Shown here: positions 37,322 through 45,799 of the stretch, piece after piece | How positions within the stretch are numbered: the first letter of the stretch is position 1 | Layout: each line of letters opens with the position of its first letter | Source of the DNA: Amaricoccus sp. | Lineage (GTDB): Bacteria > Pseudomonadota > Alphaproteobacteria > Rhodobacterales > Rhodobacteraceae | Direction: 5' to 3' | Assembly (NCBI RefSeq): GCF_017995835.1 | Contig: NZ_JAGOID010000009.1 | Location: 1-53,669 of the forward strand | Length of the DNA: 53,669 nucleotides | Program-made: the position numbers and the translations under genes | The notes under the pieces: model-generated | Told to the model about the DNA's origin: nothing | Database searches by the model: none | What the model saw: the letters and a program-made list of their open reading frames with translations, nothing else

Positions 37322-38317
37322 TCAGCCCGCCGCCTTGCCGCGGCGGAACATGTCGAGATACACGGCGGCGATGATGATGAGGCCGGTCACCACGGTCTGC
37401 CATTCCTGGGCGACCGACAGGATGCGCAGGCCGTTCAGCAGTACCGCCATGATCAGCGCGCCGATCACGGTGCCGAGGATCGAGCCGCGGCCGCCGGCGA
37501 GCGAGGTGCCGCCGATCACCACCGCGGCGATGGCGTCGAGCTCGTAGCCGAGGCCGAGCGCCGGCTGGGCCGAGTTCAGGCGCGACGAGATGATAAGCCC
37601 CGCGACGCCGCAGATCGCGCCGCCGAGGACGTAGATCGCGGTCTTCCACCAGCGGGTGTCGACGCCCGAGAGCCGCACCGCCTCCTCGTTCGAGCCGATG
37701 GCGAAGCAGTAGCGCCCGAGCACGGTGCGGTTCAGCACCCAGCCCATGAGCGCGGCGAGGAGGAACAGGATCAGGACCGCGTTCGGGACCGGCACCGCCG
37801 GGATCAGGTCGCCGATCAGCGACCCCTGCGCGATCTCCGGATAGGAGGGCGTGTCGTTGAAGTAGATGGGCTTCGTTCCGGAGACGACGAGCGAGAGACC
37901 CTTCAGGATCAGCATCATGCCGAGCGTGGCGATGAACGGCGGGATGTTCATCCGGCTGACGAGCGTGCCCGAGACGAGGCCGCAGAAGGCGCCCATCCCG
38001 ATCGCGCCAAGCACGCCGAGCGGCAACGGCAGGCCCCAGAAGGTCAGGATGACCCCGGCCGTCACCGCGCAGAACGTCATCAGCGTGCCGATCGACAGGT
38101 CGATGCCGCCGGTGATGATGATCATGGTGACGCCGATCGCGAGCACGCCGTTGACCGCGGTCGCCTGGAGGATCGCGAGGATGTTCGAGGTCTGAAGGAA
38201 GTTCGGCGAGGCGACCGAGAAGAAGACCAGCAGCACGATCAGGCTCGCGAAGGCGAGCAGCTTCTGCGGGACGGCGATGCGCCGCGGCGCGGCGGCGGAA
38301 GCGGGGGCGTCGGTCAT
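37322..38317 (-). CDS. ABC sugar transporter permease (RbsC-like)
   Basis: A 331-aa inner-membrane permease of the branched-chain-amino-acid/ribose type with about ten helices. [17 protein letters not shown] and [23 protein letters not shown] are the family signatures, and the ANRTVLGRY-type cytoplasmic loop appears as [23 protein letters not shown]. It forms a homodimeric channel with the ATPase, whose stop overlaps its start by 4 bases. The 45-base gap to the binding protein contains that gene's ribosome site. Confidence 0.94.
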   Translation of the reverse strand: MTDAPASAAAPRRIAVPQKLLAFASLIVLLVFFSVASPNFLQTSNILAILQATAVNGVLAIGVTMIIITGGIDLSIGTLMTFCAVTAGVILTFWGLPLPLGVLGAIGMGAFCGLVSGTLVSRMNIPPFIATLGMMLILKGLSLVVSGTKPIYFNDTPSYPEIAQGSLIGDLIPAVPVPNAVLILFLLAALMGWVLNRTVLGRYCFAIGSNEEAVRLSGVDTRWWKTAIYVLGGAICGVAGLIISSRLNSAQPALGLGYELDAIAAVVIGGTSLAGGRGSILGTVIGALIMAVLLNGLRILSVAQEWQTVVTGLIIIAAVYLDMFRRGKAAG

Positions 38318-39849
38318 GCGTGGGCCTCCGCGAGCGTCGGGCGCAGGGTTGCGAGATGCATGATTTCCTCCTGTGTCGTCGCCGCCCCGCCGGGCAGGAA
38401 CCCGGTCAGCCGGCCTTCGCACATGACCGCGATGCGGTGGGAGAGGCGCAACACCTCGGGAAGCTCGGACGAGATGACGATGATCGCCTTGCCCTGCGCC
38501 GCGAGGTCCTGGAGCAGTCGGTAGATCTCCGCCTTGGCGCCGACGTCGATGCCCCGGGTCGGCTCGTCGAAGATCAGGATGTCGCAGTCGCGCAGGAGCC
38601 ACTTGGCGATGACGACCTTCTGCTGGTTGCCGCCGGAGAGCAGCCGCACCTCCTGCCGGTCGGAAGGCGTGCGGATGCGCAGGGTCGCGATGTAGTCCTT
38701 GGCGATCTCGCCGAGCTTGCCCTCGTCGATGCGCCCCAGCCGGTCGGCGTAGCGCGTCAGCGACGCCATCGCCACGTTGGCGCGGACGTCCATGCCGAGC
38801 GCCAGGCCGAAATGCTTGCGGTCCTCGGAGAGGTAGCCGATGCCGGCGCGGACCGCATCCCCGGGGCTCGCGATCTTCACATGGCGGCCGTGCACGATGA
38901 TCTCGCCGGCGTCGCGGGGGTCCGCGCCGAAGATCGCGCGCGCGACCTCGGTGCGGCCGGCGCCCATCAGCCCGGCGAAGCCGAGGATCTCGCCTTTCCT
39001 GAGGCTGAAGCTGACGTCGCGCAGCTCCTTGCCCCGCCGGATGCCGCGAACCTCGAGCGCGGTTTCGGCGTGCTCAAGGTCGGGGATTTCCGGCGTCTCG
39101 TCGGTCAGCGCGCGGCCGACCATCATGGCGATGATCGTCTCGATCGGCGTCGTCGCCGCCTCGACCGTGCCGACATAGCCGCCGTCGCGCATCACCGTCA
39201 CCCGGTCGGAGATGCGGCGGATCTCGTCCATCTTGTGGCTGATGTAGACGATGCCGACGCCCTCGGCCTTCAGTCCGCGAATGATCGCGAACAGCTCGGC
39301 GATCTCGGCGTCGTTCAGCGCCGCCGTCGGCTCGTCCATGATCAGCACGCGCGAGCGGTGCGAGAGCGCCTTGGCGATCTCGACCATCTGCTGGCGGGCG
39401 ATGGTCAGGCCCTCGACCGGCGCGGTCGGGTTCATGCTCACGTTCATCTGCGCAAACAGCGCCGCGGCGTCGGCGTTGAGCTTGCCCTCGTCGACGCGGC
39501 CGAACGACTGGCGCGGCTCGCGGCCGATCCAGATGTTCTGGGCGACGGTCAGATCCTTCATGAGCGCGAGCTCCTGATGGATGATGCCGATGCCGAGATC
39601 CTGCGCCGCCTTCGGATTCGGCAGGCTCGCTTCCTGGCCCGCGACCAGTATTCGGCCGCCGTCGGGCGTGTAGACGCCCGAGAGGCACTTCATCAGCGTC
39701 GACTTGCCGGCGCCGTTCTCGCCCATCAGCGCATGCACCTCGCCGGCGCGAAGGTCGAAGCTGACCGAGCGCAGCGCATGGACGCCGGGGAAGCGCTTGT
39801 CGATCGCCTCCATGCGGACGATTTCGGGATGCGCCAGCGGCGCCGTCAT
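38314..39849 (-). CDS. ABC sugar transporter double ATPase (RbsA-like)
   Basis: A 511-aa protein with two ABC ATPase domains. The N-terminal one has Walker [10 protein letters not shown], the signature-region [15 protein letters not shown] and Walker [12 protein letters not shown]. The C-terminal one has the degenerate Walker [29 protein letters not shown] and [20 protein letters not shown]. This tandem layout with a degenerate second P-loop is standard for ribose/xylose-type importers. It overlaps the dehydrogenase gene upstream and the permease gene downstream by 4 bases each. Confidence 0.95.
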   Translation of the reverse strand: MTAPLAHPEIVRMEAIDKRFPGVHALRSVSFDLRAGEVHALMGENGAGKSTLMKCLSGVYTPDGGRILVAGQEASLPNPKAAQDLGIGIIHQELALMKDLTVAQNIWIGREPRQSFGRVDEGKLNADAAALFAQMNVSMNPTAPVEGLTIARQQMVEIAKALSHRSRVLIMDEPTAALNDAEIAELFAIIRGLKAEGVGIVYISHKMDEIRRISDRVTVMRDGGYVGTVEAATTPIETIIAMMVGRALTDETPEIPDLEHAETALEVRGIRRGKELRDVSFSLRKGEILGFAGLMGAGRTEVARAIFGADPRDAGEIIVHGRHVKIASPGDAVRAGIGYLSEDRKHFGLALGMDVRANVAMASLTRYADRLGRIDEGKLGEIAKDYIATLRIRTPSDRQEVRLLSGGNQQKVVIAKWLLRDCDILIFDEPTRGIDVGAKAEIYRLLQDLAAQGKAIIVISSELPEVLRLSHRIAVMCEGRLTGFLPGGAATTQEEIMHLATLRPTLAEAHA

Positions 39850-40580
39850 ATCGTCACGCCGCCATCGACCAGGAGCGCCTGTCCGGTGATGAAGCGGCTC
39901 TCGTCCGAGAGGAGGTATACGACCATGCCGGTCATGTCGTCGACGGTCGCGAGCCGGCCCATCGGCTGGCGGGCGATGAAGTCCTTCTCCGCCTGCACCG
40001 GGTCCGCCGCGCCGGCGATCCGGCCGCGCAGGCTCGGCGTGTCGACGGTGCCCGGGCAGAGCGCGTTGCAGCGGATGCCCTGGCGCACGTAGTCGGCGGC
40101 GATCGCCTTGGTCAGCCCGATCACCGCGGCCTTGGACGCCCCGTAGGCGCAGCGGTTCGGGAAGCCTTTGATCGACGAGGCCATGGAGGACATGTTCAGG
40201 ATCGACGCCGAGCCGGTCTCCGCGGCGCGGGCGAGCATCCCCGGCAGCACGGCGCGCGTCAGCCGCATCATCGCCGTGACGTTGAGCGCGAAGGCGAAGT
40301 CCCAGTCCCGGTCGTCGATGTCGAGAAGGGCGCCGTTGTGCACCACCCCTGCGCAGTTGAAGATCCCGTCGAGCGGCCCGACCTCGGCGACGACGGCGGC
40401 GACGGCCGCCGGGTCGGTCACGTCGAGCGCCCGCGTCTGCATGTCGAGGCCGTCGAGGAAATCGGCCTTCAGGTCGGTCGCGACGACCTCCGCCCCTTCT
40501 CGCGCACACGCGACGGCGGCGGCGCGGCCGATGCCCTGGCCGGCGGCGGTGACGAGAATCCTGCGGCCCGCAAGGCGCAT
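39846..40580 (-). CDS. SDR dehydrogenase, probable 2-keto-3-deoxy-L-fuconate dehydrogenase
   Basis: A 244-aa short-chain dehydrogenase. [20 protein letters not shown] binds NAD, with [35 protein letters not shown] for the catalytic Ser/Tyr/Lys, [19 protein letters not shown] and [14 protein letters not shown]. This series of blocks matches the enzymes that oxidise 2-keto-3-deoxy-L-fuconate to 2,4-diketo-3-deoxy-L-fuconate. It is the promoter-proximal gene of the fucose operon and follows GAGGGAACGG. The lactonase and the diketo-acid hydrolase are not present in the window. Confidence 0.85.
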   Translation of the reverse strand: MRLAGRRILVTAAGQGIGRAAAVACAREGAEVVATDLKADFLDGLDMQTRALDVTDPAAVAAVVAEVGPLDGIFNCAGVVHNGALLDIDDRDWDFAFALNVTAMMRLTRAVLPGMLARAAETGSASILNMSSMASSIKGFPNRCAYGASKAAVIGLTKAIAADYVRQGIRCNALCPGTVDTPSLRGRIAGAADPVQAEKDFIARQPMGRLATVDDMTGMVVYLLSDESRFITGQALLVDGGVTI

Positions 40581-40738
40581 CCGTTCCCTCCCGATGATTC
40601 GTTCTTGTTTCTTAGCGGCCCATCTATCCATGAATGTCCGCGCAAGAGCTAGGCTCTGCGCATCGAACGCAGCTGGAGCGACTTCCAAAATCGCTCCGAC
40701 TTGAGCCTCGGCCCGGCTCTGCCGGGACGGACTCCGCT
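40581..40738. other. Spacer upstream of the fucose operon
   Basis: About 160 bases lie between the start of the fucose operon and the stop of an alpha/beta-hydrolase gene read the same way, so this must hold the operon promoter. A dyad GAGCGA-N9-TCGCTC at about 40676-40696 could be an operator or terminator; GAACAAGAATTT-like A+T-rich sequence near 40595-40615 could be the promoter. No regulator gene adjoins the operon. Confidence 0.35.
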
Positions 40739-41614
40739 CTAGACCTCGACCCCGCTGAGAAATCCCCCGAGATAGCCCGCATAGAGCGCCGGTTCCTCGA
40801 GGTTCATCGAATGGCCGATGCCCGGCACGGCGACCAGGCGGCAATGCGGCATCTCCGCCGCCATCCGCTTCACGTCCGCCGCCGGGATCCAGCCGTCGAG
40901 CTCGCCCCAGAGCACAAGGTGCTCCTGGGCGATCTCGTGCATCCGCCTCGCCACGTCGCCGCTCTCGTATTCGAGGTTGAGGTTGTGGGGCGTGCCGAAC
41001 CAGATGCCTTCGGCCACGGCGAAGGTCTGGTCTACGATCTTCTCGAAGAATGCCTGGAGCTCGCCCACCCCCTCGCGGAACTTCGGCGCCGACCCTGGCG
41101 TCAGGCTGTCGGCGAGGAACAGCGAGGCGGCCGCCGTGGCCATGCCGGCCCGCGTCACCTCGCGGCTCGCCTGCATGGCGCGGAACACCGCCATGCCTGC
41201 GGCGTCGAACTTCAGCCCGAGCGGCGTCACCGGGTCCAGCGCGAGGCACCGGCCGAAGCGGTCGGGCTCGGCCAGCATCATTCGGGCGGCGATGATCCCG
41301 CCCGTCGAATGGGTGGCGAGATGGCAGCGCCCGATCCCGAGGCCGTCAAGAGCCGCCAGCATGTCGGCCGCATGCTGGGCCATGGTGTAGTTGGCGTAAT
41401 CCGGCTCGGCCGCCGGCTTGTCGCTGTCGCCGCACCCCCGCCAGTCGACGCCCACCACCCGCAGGTCCTCGGGGAACCAGCGGGCGGCGCGCTCGATCCA
41501 GTCCTTGCTGGCAAGGTTGCCGTGGATGAACAGCACGGGGATGGGGCCTTCGCCCCATTCCCGCCAGGCGAGGCGAACGCCGCCGCCCACCTCGACCTTG
41601 CCGCTGCGGCTCAC
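40739..41614 (-). CDS. Alpha/beta hydrolase without signal peptide
   Basis: A 291-aa alpha/beta hydrolase. VLFIHGNLASKDWIERAAR is the oxyanion loop, ATHSTGGIIAARMM the nucleophile elbow (Ser in HSTGG), LVLWGELDGWIP holds the acid and VPGIGHSMNLEEP the His. It starts at a GTG that overlaps the stop of the upstream secreted hydrolase (GTGA) with only a weak ribosome site, so it depends on coupling. No export signal is visible; it may act on products imported after extracellular cleavage. The substrate is unknown. Confidence 0.82.
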   Translation of the reverse strand: MSRSGKVEVGGGVRLAWREWGEGPIPVLFIHGNLASKDWIERAARWFPEDLRVVGVDWRGCGDSDKPAAEPDYANYTMAQHAADMLAALDGLGIGRCHLATHSTGGIIAARMMLAEPDRFGRCLALDPVTPLGLKFDAAGMAVFRAMQASREVTRAGMATAAASLFLADSLTPGSAPKFREGVGELQAFFEKIVDQTFAVAEGIWFGTPHNLNLEYESGDVARRMHEIAQEHLVLWGELDGWIPAADVKRMAAEMPHCRLVAVPGIGHSMNLEEPALYAGYLGGFLSGVEV

Positions 41615-42972
41615 TTGGAGAGGCCCGCGGGCTTCGCCGCCGGCGCCGCGCCGCCGCCCCCGGCGCCGGCGCCCGGCGCCTGGATCGACACGAGCGCGGT
41701 GTTGTCCACGAAGGACTTCACCTGGTCGTGCAGCACGTTCGGCGCCTTGAAGACCCCGTAGTGCGCCGTCGGGTCGGCGAAGCTGAGGAACCCCGCCCCC
41801 GGCACCTTCTTCGCCGCCTCGAGCGCGTTGCCGACCATCAGCCAGTTGTCGGTGTCGATATGGATCACCAGCGTCCGCGCCGTGATGCGGTCGAGTTCGT
41901 CGTTGATGTTGTAGGTCCAGCCGCCGGCGTTGCGGTACCAGTAGTCGTTCGGATCCTCCGACTGGGTGCGGACGATCCAGGCCGCCGTCTGGTTGCCCGT
42001 GGGCTCCCAGTAGAACACCTCGCGCTCCACCATCGACCACGGCTGGGCCGAGCGGAACTCGAAGGTGAAGCCGGTCTGCTGGAGGATGGACCACAGGAAC
42101 TGCAACCCCTGCTTCGGGTGCTGGTCCGCGGGCAGATCGTAGAAGTTGCCCCCCGTCTCGCGATAGACCGGATCGCTCTCGATCGCGGCCTGGGCGAGGC
42201 GGAAGGTCCATTGCCCGATCGGGTCGGCGCCGTCCGAGGCGGTGGTGCCGCCGATCGGCATGATGGCGTCCACGTAACCGGAGGGCGAATACATCACCCC
42301 CCAGACCCAGCTTTGCGTCGCGCCCATCGAGGCGCCGAAGGCGAGATGGACGTTGGCGACGTTGAGATGATCGCGCAGGAGCTGGTAGTTCGCCTGCACC
42401 ATGTCGAAGTAGCTGTACTGCGGGAACTTCCGCCCCAGCCCCTCCGACGGCTTCGACGCGCCCCAGAGGCCGATCGAGTCGAGGAAGACCACATAGTACT
42501 TGTTGGTGTCGATCACGAGGCCAGGCCCGACCACCGGCGAACCGCCCGCGAGCGCGTTCGAGGCCATGGGCGCCCAGATCGAGAAGCTCGCCGCCGAGTC
42601 GCCGGAGTAGTGCGGGCTGATGATCACCGCATTGACGATCTCGCCCGCCTCGTTGCGGATCGGCGTGCCCATGTCGATGTAGGCGGTCTTGAGCGGCCCC
42701 ATCCCGAGGCTTTCCAGCGTCGTCCCGCCCTGTCCGCCGTCGCGCCAGGTGGCGGGATCGGCGTCGAGGTCGTAGGTCCCGCCGATACGGAAGTTCGGGA
42801 TGTCGTAGTACTTCTTCAGCGAGGCGAGCGACGGCACGCTGGACGCGGGCGTCCAGGTCTCGATCGGCGGCGGCGCGGCGCTGCGCGACAAGAGGTCGGC
42901 GCGCGCCGGCAAGGCGGCGAGCGTCGCAAGGGCGGCCGCGAGGGCGAGGGACTTCAGCGAGGGCGTGTTCAT
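41611..42972 (-). CDS. Secreted MetX-like alpha/beta hydrolase
   Basis: A 453-aa exported protein (signal peptide SLALAAALATLAALPARA). It resembles homoserine-O-acetyltransferase-type alpha/beta hydrolases but cannot serve cytoplasmic Met synthesis. The nucleophile elbow is FGASMGATQ, and the cap region includes SYFDMVQANYQLLRDHLNV. A late Asp (HIDTDNWLMV) and His (TAHYGVFKAP) complete a plausible triad. A Gly/Ala-rich linker leads to the C-terminal KPAGLSK, identical to the tail of the next hydrolase. It is clearly paralogous to the N-terminal half of the gene at 42993. The reaction is unknown; an esterase or amidase on an extracellular polymer or ester is reasonable. Confidence 0.82.
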   Translation of the reverse strand: MNTPSLKSLALAAALATLAALPARADLLSRSAAPPPIETWTPASSVPSLASLKKYYDIPNFRIGGTYDLDADPATWRDGGQGGTTLESLGMGPLKTAYIDMGTPIRNEAGEIVNAVIISPHYSGDSAASFSIWAPMASNALAGGSPVVGPGLVIDTNKYYVVFLDSIGLWGASKPSEGLGRKFPQYSYFDMVQANYQLLRDHLNVANVHLAFGASMGATQSWVWGVMYSPSGYVDAIMPIGGTTASDGADPIGQWTFRLAQAAIESDPVYRETGGNFYDLPADQHPKQGLQFLWSILQQTGFTFEFRSAQPWSMVEREVFYWEPTGNQTAAWIVRTQSEDPNDYWYRNAGGWTYNINDELDRITARTLVIHIDTDNWLMVGNALEAAKKVPGAGFLSFADPTAHYGVFKAPNVLHDQVKSFVDNTALVSIQAPGAGAGGGGAAPAAKPAGLSK

Positions 42973-42992
42973 GGCGTCTTTTCCCCTGCGCA

Positions 42993-45506
42993 TCACTTGG
43001 AGAGGCCGGCGGGCTTCTCGCCCGCGCCGACATTTCCCGGACCCCCGGCCGTGGCCGCGATGGTCAGGCCGTTGATCAGGGCGTCGATCACGTCCGGAGA
43101 AACGGCGTTCACCCGGCCGGTGCGCATGAAGTCGGTGGTGTCGCGGGCGAATTCATACGGCACGTCCGTATGGATGAAATGCCCGACCCCGGGATAGATC
43201 TTGGTCTCCACCGGGTTGCCGGCGTCCTGCATCCGCTGCTCGAAGGGGATGATCACCTCGTTCGCCATGTCGGTCCAGCCGTTCAGCGCGGTCGAGGGGA
43301 TGAAGGGCTCCTGCGCGCCGAAGGCGAGGAAGATCGGCGCCTTGATCTGCGGCAACCGGGCATAGAGGCTGTTCGGGTCGCCCTGCACCAGCTCCTTGCC
43401 GATCGAATAGACGTCGAAGATGAAGGCGAAGACCCACTGCTCGAACTCGTCCGGGTTGCCGGTGATCATCGCCACCCGCTGATCGGTGTGGAGCCGGGCG
43501 TATTCGGTATCGCGCTTGAAGTAGCCGAACGGGCTCGGGCTGACCGCCCCCGTCACCGGGTCGCGGGTCTGGAAGTGGAAGAAGTCGCGCACGTTCTGGG
43601 CGTCGCGGCTCATCTCGCCCGCGAGCATGCCGGTCGGTCCCCAGACCTCTTCCCAGAGCGCCTTGTTGTTGTCGATGGCCGGGTCGAAGAGATGGTAGGA
43701 CTGGCCGCCGAACTCGACCGACTCGGGGAATTCCTCGAGACCTGCCGGGCCTTCGAGGATCAGCCCCTCCACCGCCTCGGGCCAGTTCAGCGCATAGCCG
43801 AGCACGATCTGCCCGCCCATGGAATGGCCGAGGTAGTAGGCCTTCTGGATCCCGAGCTGGTTGACGATCACGTCATGGAAGGCGACGCGGATGTCCTGGA
43901 GCGACCGGGCCGGGTTCTTGCCGAGGTTGCCGGGGCCGGACAGGCCGTAATCGGGCGCGTCGAGCGCCACCACGCGATAGCCCTGCTCGACGGCGAACTT
44001 GATGAGATAGCCGTAGTGCGAGGCGAAGGCGCCCTTGCCGTGGACCACCACCAGCGTCTTCTGGTCCGGGATGCCCTCGCAGGCCACGTCGAAATAGCCG
44101 ATCTCCCATTCCACGCCGCGGTCGTCGCTCGCCTTGGTGAACTTGACCGGGAAGGGATGACGCATCTCGTCCTTCCAGAAGGACTTCGCCGGATCGGGGT
44201 TCATGTTGACCCGCGGCGAGATGTAGTCGGGCGCGTCGCAGACCTTGCCGAAGGTGGGCAGGATCCCGATGTCGTGCAGGAAGCTCGACAGCATCGGGTC
44301 GTCGTCAAGCGTGTTGAGGGCGCTGAACGTTGCGTAGTGCGCGATCGGGCTCCGCTCGGTGGCGAGTTGGGCGCCCGGAATCAGGCCGACGCTTTCGCGG
44401 GCCTTGTCGATGGTCAGCCACTGGTCGTTCTCGATGTGGATGACCATGGTGCGCGGCTGGTAGTCCGGCAGGTACTCGTTGATGTTGTGCTTCTCGCCGA
44501 CCTCGACGCGGTACTTCAGGTCGACCGCGTCGAAGGTCTCGCCAAGCCGCATCACGTCGGCGCCGAAGCCCTCCTCGGGCGGATCCCAGGCGAAGACGCT
44601 GCCCTTGACCGCGTCCCAGCCCAGCGACTGGCGATGCGCCAGGTCATAGCCGGTCAGCGACAGCATCGACCAGTGGAACGCCGGGCCCTGAACGGGATGC
44701 TCGGCCTTGGGCAGGTCGTAGTAGCGACCCCCGGTCCTCTGCCAGATCGGATCGCCCTCGAGCCCCGCCTTGGCGTTCTGGAACGACCACGCGGCGATCG
44801 GCGCGGTGCCGTCGGTCGCGGTGGCGCCGCCGACCGGCATGACCGCCGAGACGAACTCCGGATGCATCAGCCCCCAGACATAGGACTGCGTCGCGCCCAT
44901 CGAGACGCCGGTGGCGAGCACGACATGGCCGACGTTCAGGTGATCCGTCAGCAGGCGATAGTTGGCCTGCACCATGTCGAAATAGCTGTAGCTCGGGAAA
45001 TCCATCCCCAGCCCGTCCGAGGGCTTGGAGGCGCCCCAGAGCCCGAGCGCGTCGAGCATCACCACATAGAAGCGGTCGGTGTCGAAGAGCTTGCCCGGCC
45101 CGATCAGCGCCCCGCCGGAAAAGCCGTTGCCGCCCTGCCCCTCGTACCAGTTGAAGTACATCGAGGTGGCGTCGCCCGAGTAGAAGCTCGAGATGACGAT
45201 GGCGTTGTCGATCTTGCCGTCCGGCCCCTCGTGCGGCGTGCCGACGGCGATGTAGGCGGTCTTGAGCGGCGCCGCGCCGAGGCTTTCCAGCGTCGCGCCG
45301 TCAGGGGCGCCGTTGGCCCAGGACTCGGGGGCCGACAGGTCATAGGTCCCGCCGATGCGGAACTCCGGGATCTCGACGGTCAACTTGAGGTTGTCGAGAT
45401 CGGCGACGGACGACCGGGCGGTGATCGGCGCGTCCTGCTGCGCGACCGCTCCCAGCGGAACGAGCAGGAACGCCGCAACCGCGACGGTCCTGGTGACTAT
45501 CAACAT
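42993..45506 (-). CDS. Secreted tandem hydrolase: MetX-like domain fused to alpha/beta hydrolase
   Basis: An unusually long exported enzyme (837 aa; signal peptide VAVAAFLLVPLGAVAQQ). Residues about 25-430 are a MetX-like domain (IGGTYDLSAP, TGVSMGATQSYVWG, SYFDMVQANYRLLTDHLNV), paralogous to the neighbour. Residues about 470-810 form a second, different alpha/beta hydrolase (VVVHGKGAFASHYGYL, LGHSMGGQIVLGYALNWPEA, FLAFGAQEPFIPS, YPGVGHFIHTDV). Both domains keep a Ser elbow and His, so both may be active. It ends in KPAGLSK after a Gly-rich stretch. The frame is continuous with normal codon use, so the fusion looks genuine. GGGAGGAAGGAC precedes the ATG. Confidence 0.85.
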   Translation of the reverse strand: MLIVTRTVAVAAFLLVPLGAVAQQDAPITARSSVADLDNLKLTVEIPEFRIGGTYDLSAPESWANGAPDGATLESLGAAPLKTAYIAVGTPHEGPDGKIDNAIVISSFYSGDATSMYFNWYEGQGGNGFSGGALIGPGKLFDTDRFYVVMLDALGLWGASKPSDGLGMDFPSYSYFDMVQANYRLLTDHLNVGHVVLATGVSMGATQSYVWGLMHPEFVSAVMPVGGATATDGTAPIAAWSFQNAKAGLEGDPIWQRTGGRYYDLPKAEHPVQGPAFHWSMLSLTGYDLAHRQSLGWDAVKGSVFAWDPPEEGFGADVMRLGETFDAVDLKYRVEVGEKHNINEYLPDYQPRTMVIHIENDQWLTIDKARESVGLIPGAQLATERSPIAHYATFSALNTLDDDPMLSSFLHDIGILPTFGKVCDAPDYISPRVNMNPDPAKSFWKDEMRHPFPVKFTKASDDRGVEWEIGYFDVACEGIPDQKTLVVVHGKGAFASHYGYLIKFAVEQGYRVVALDAPDYGLSGPGNLGKNPARSLQDIRVAFHDVIVNQLGIQKAYYLGHSMGGQIVLGYALNWPEAVEGLILEGPAGLEEFPESVEFGGQSYHLFDPAIDNNKALWEEVWGPTGMLAGEMSRDAQNVRDFFHFQTRDPVTGAVSPSPFGYFKRDTEYARLHTDQRVAMITGNPDEFEQWVFAFIFDVYSIGKELVQGDPNSLYARLPQIKAPIFLAFGAQEPFIPSTALNGWTDMANEVIIPFEQRMQDAGNPVETKIYPGVGHFIHTDVPYEFARDTTDFMRTGRVNAVSPDVIDALINGLTIAATAGGPGNVGAGEKPAGLSK

Positions 45507-45577
45507 GTCCTTCCTCCCCTCGCCGGGCCATTCCGCCCGACCTGACAATCAGTCTCTGGAAAACCGCCGCGCTGCCG

Positions 45578-45799
45578 TCAGATGCCCGCGCCGACTTCCG
45601 CATCGACTTCGGCCTGTTCGCCCGGTGTGCCGAGCGGCTGCTTGCTGCCTGCGATCACGAAGGCGCCCTCGGGCCCCGAGAAGGCGCCCGGGCGAACCTG
45701 CATCTCGTTCGCCCCCATCTGCGGCGGGTCCATCGGCGTCACCCCGGCGCAACCCGCAAGGGCCGCGCCGGCGATCGCGAGGACCGCGATCCTTCGCAT
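45578..45799 (-). CDS. Small lipoprotein
   Basis: A 73-aa protein with a lipoprotein signal (RRIAVLAIAGAALAGCAG; lipobox LAGC, Cys19) and a short Pro/Gly-rich mature part (VTPMDPPQMGANEMQVRPGAF). The start overlaps the porin stop (TGATG) and the gene precedes the tandem hydrolase by about 70 bases, so it is part of the porin/hydrolase operon. I do not recognise a family; an accessory anchor for the secreted hydrolases or porin is possible. Confidence 0.75.
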   Translation of the reverse strand: MRRIAVLAIAGAALAGCAGVTPMDPPQMGANEMQVRPGAFSGPEGAFVIAGSKQPLGTPGEQAEVDAEVGAGI

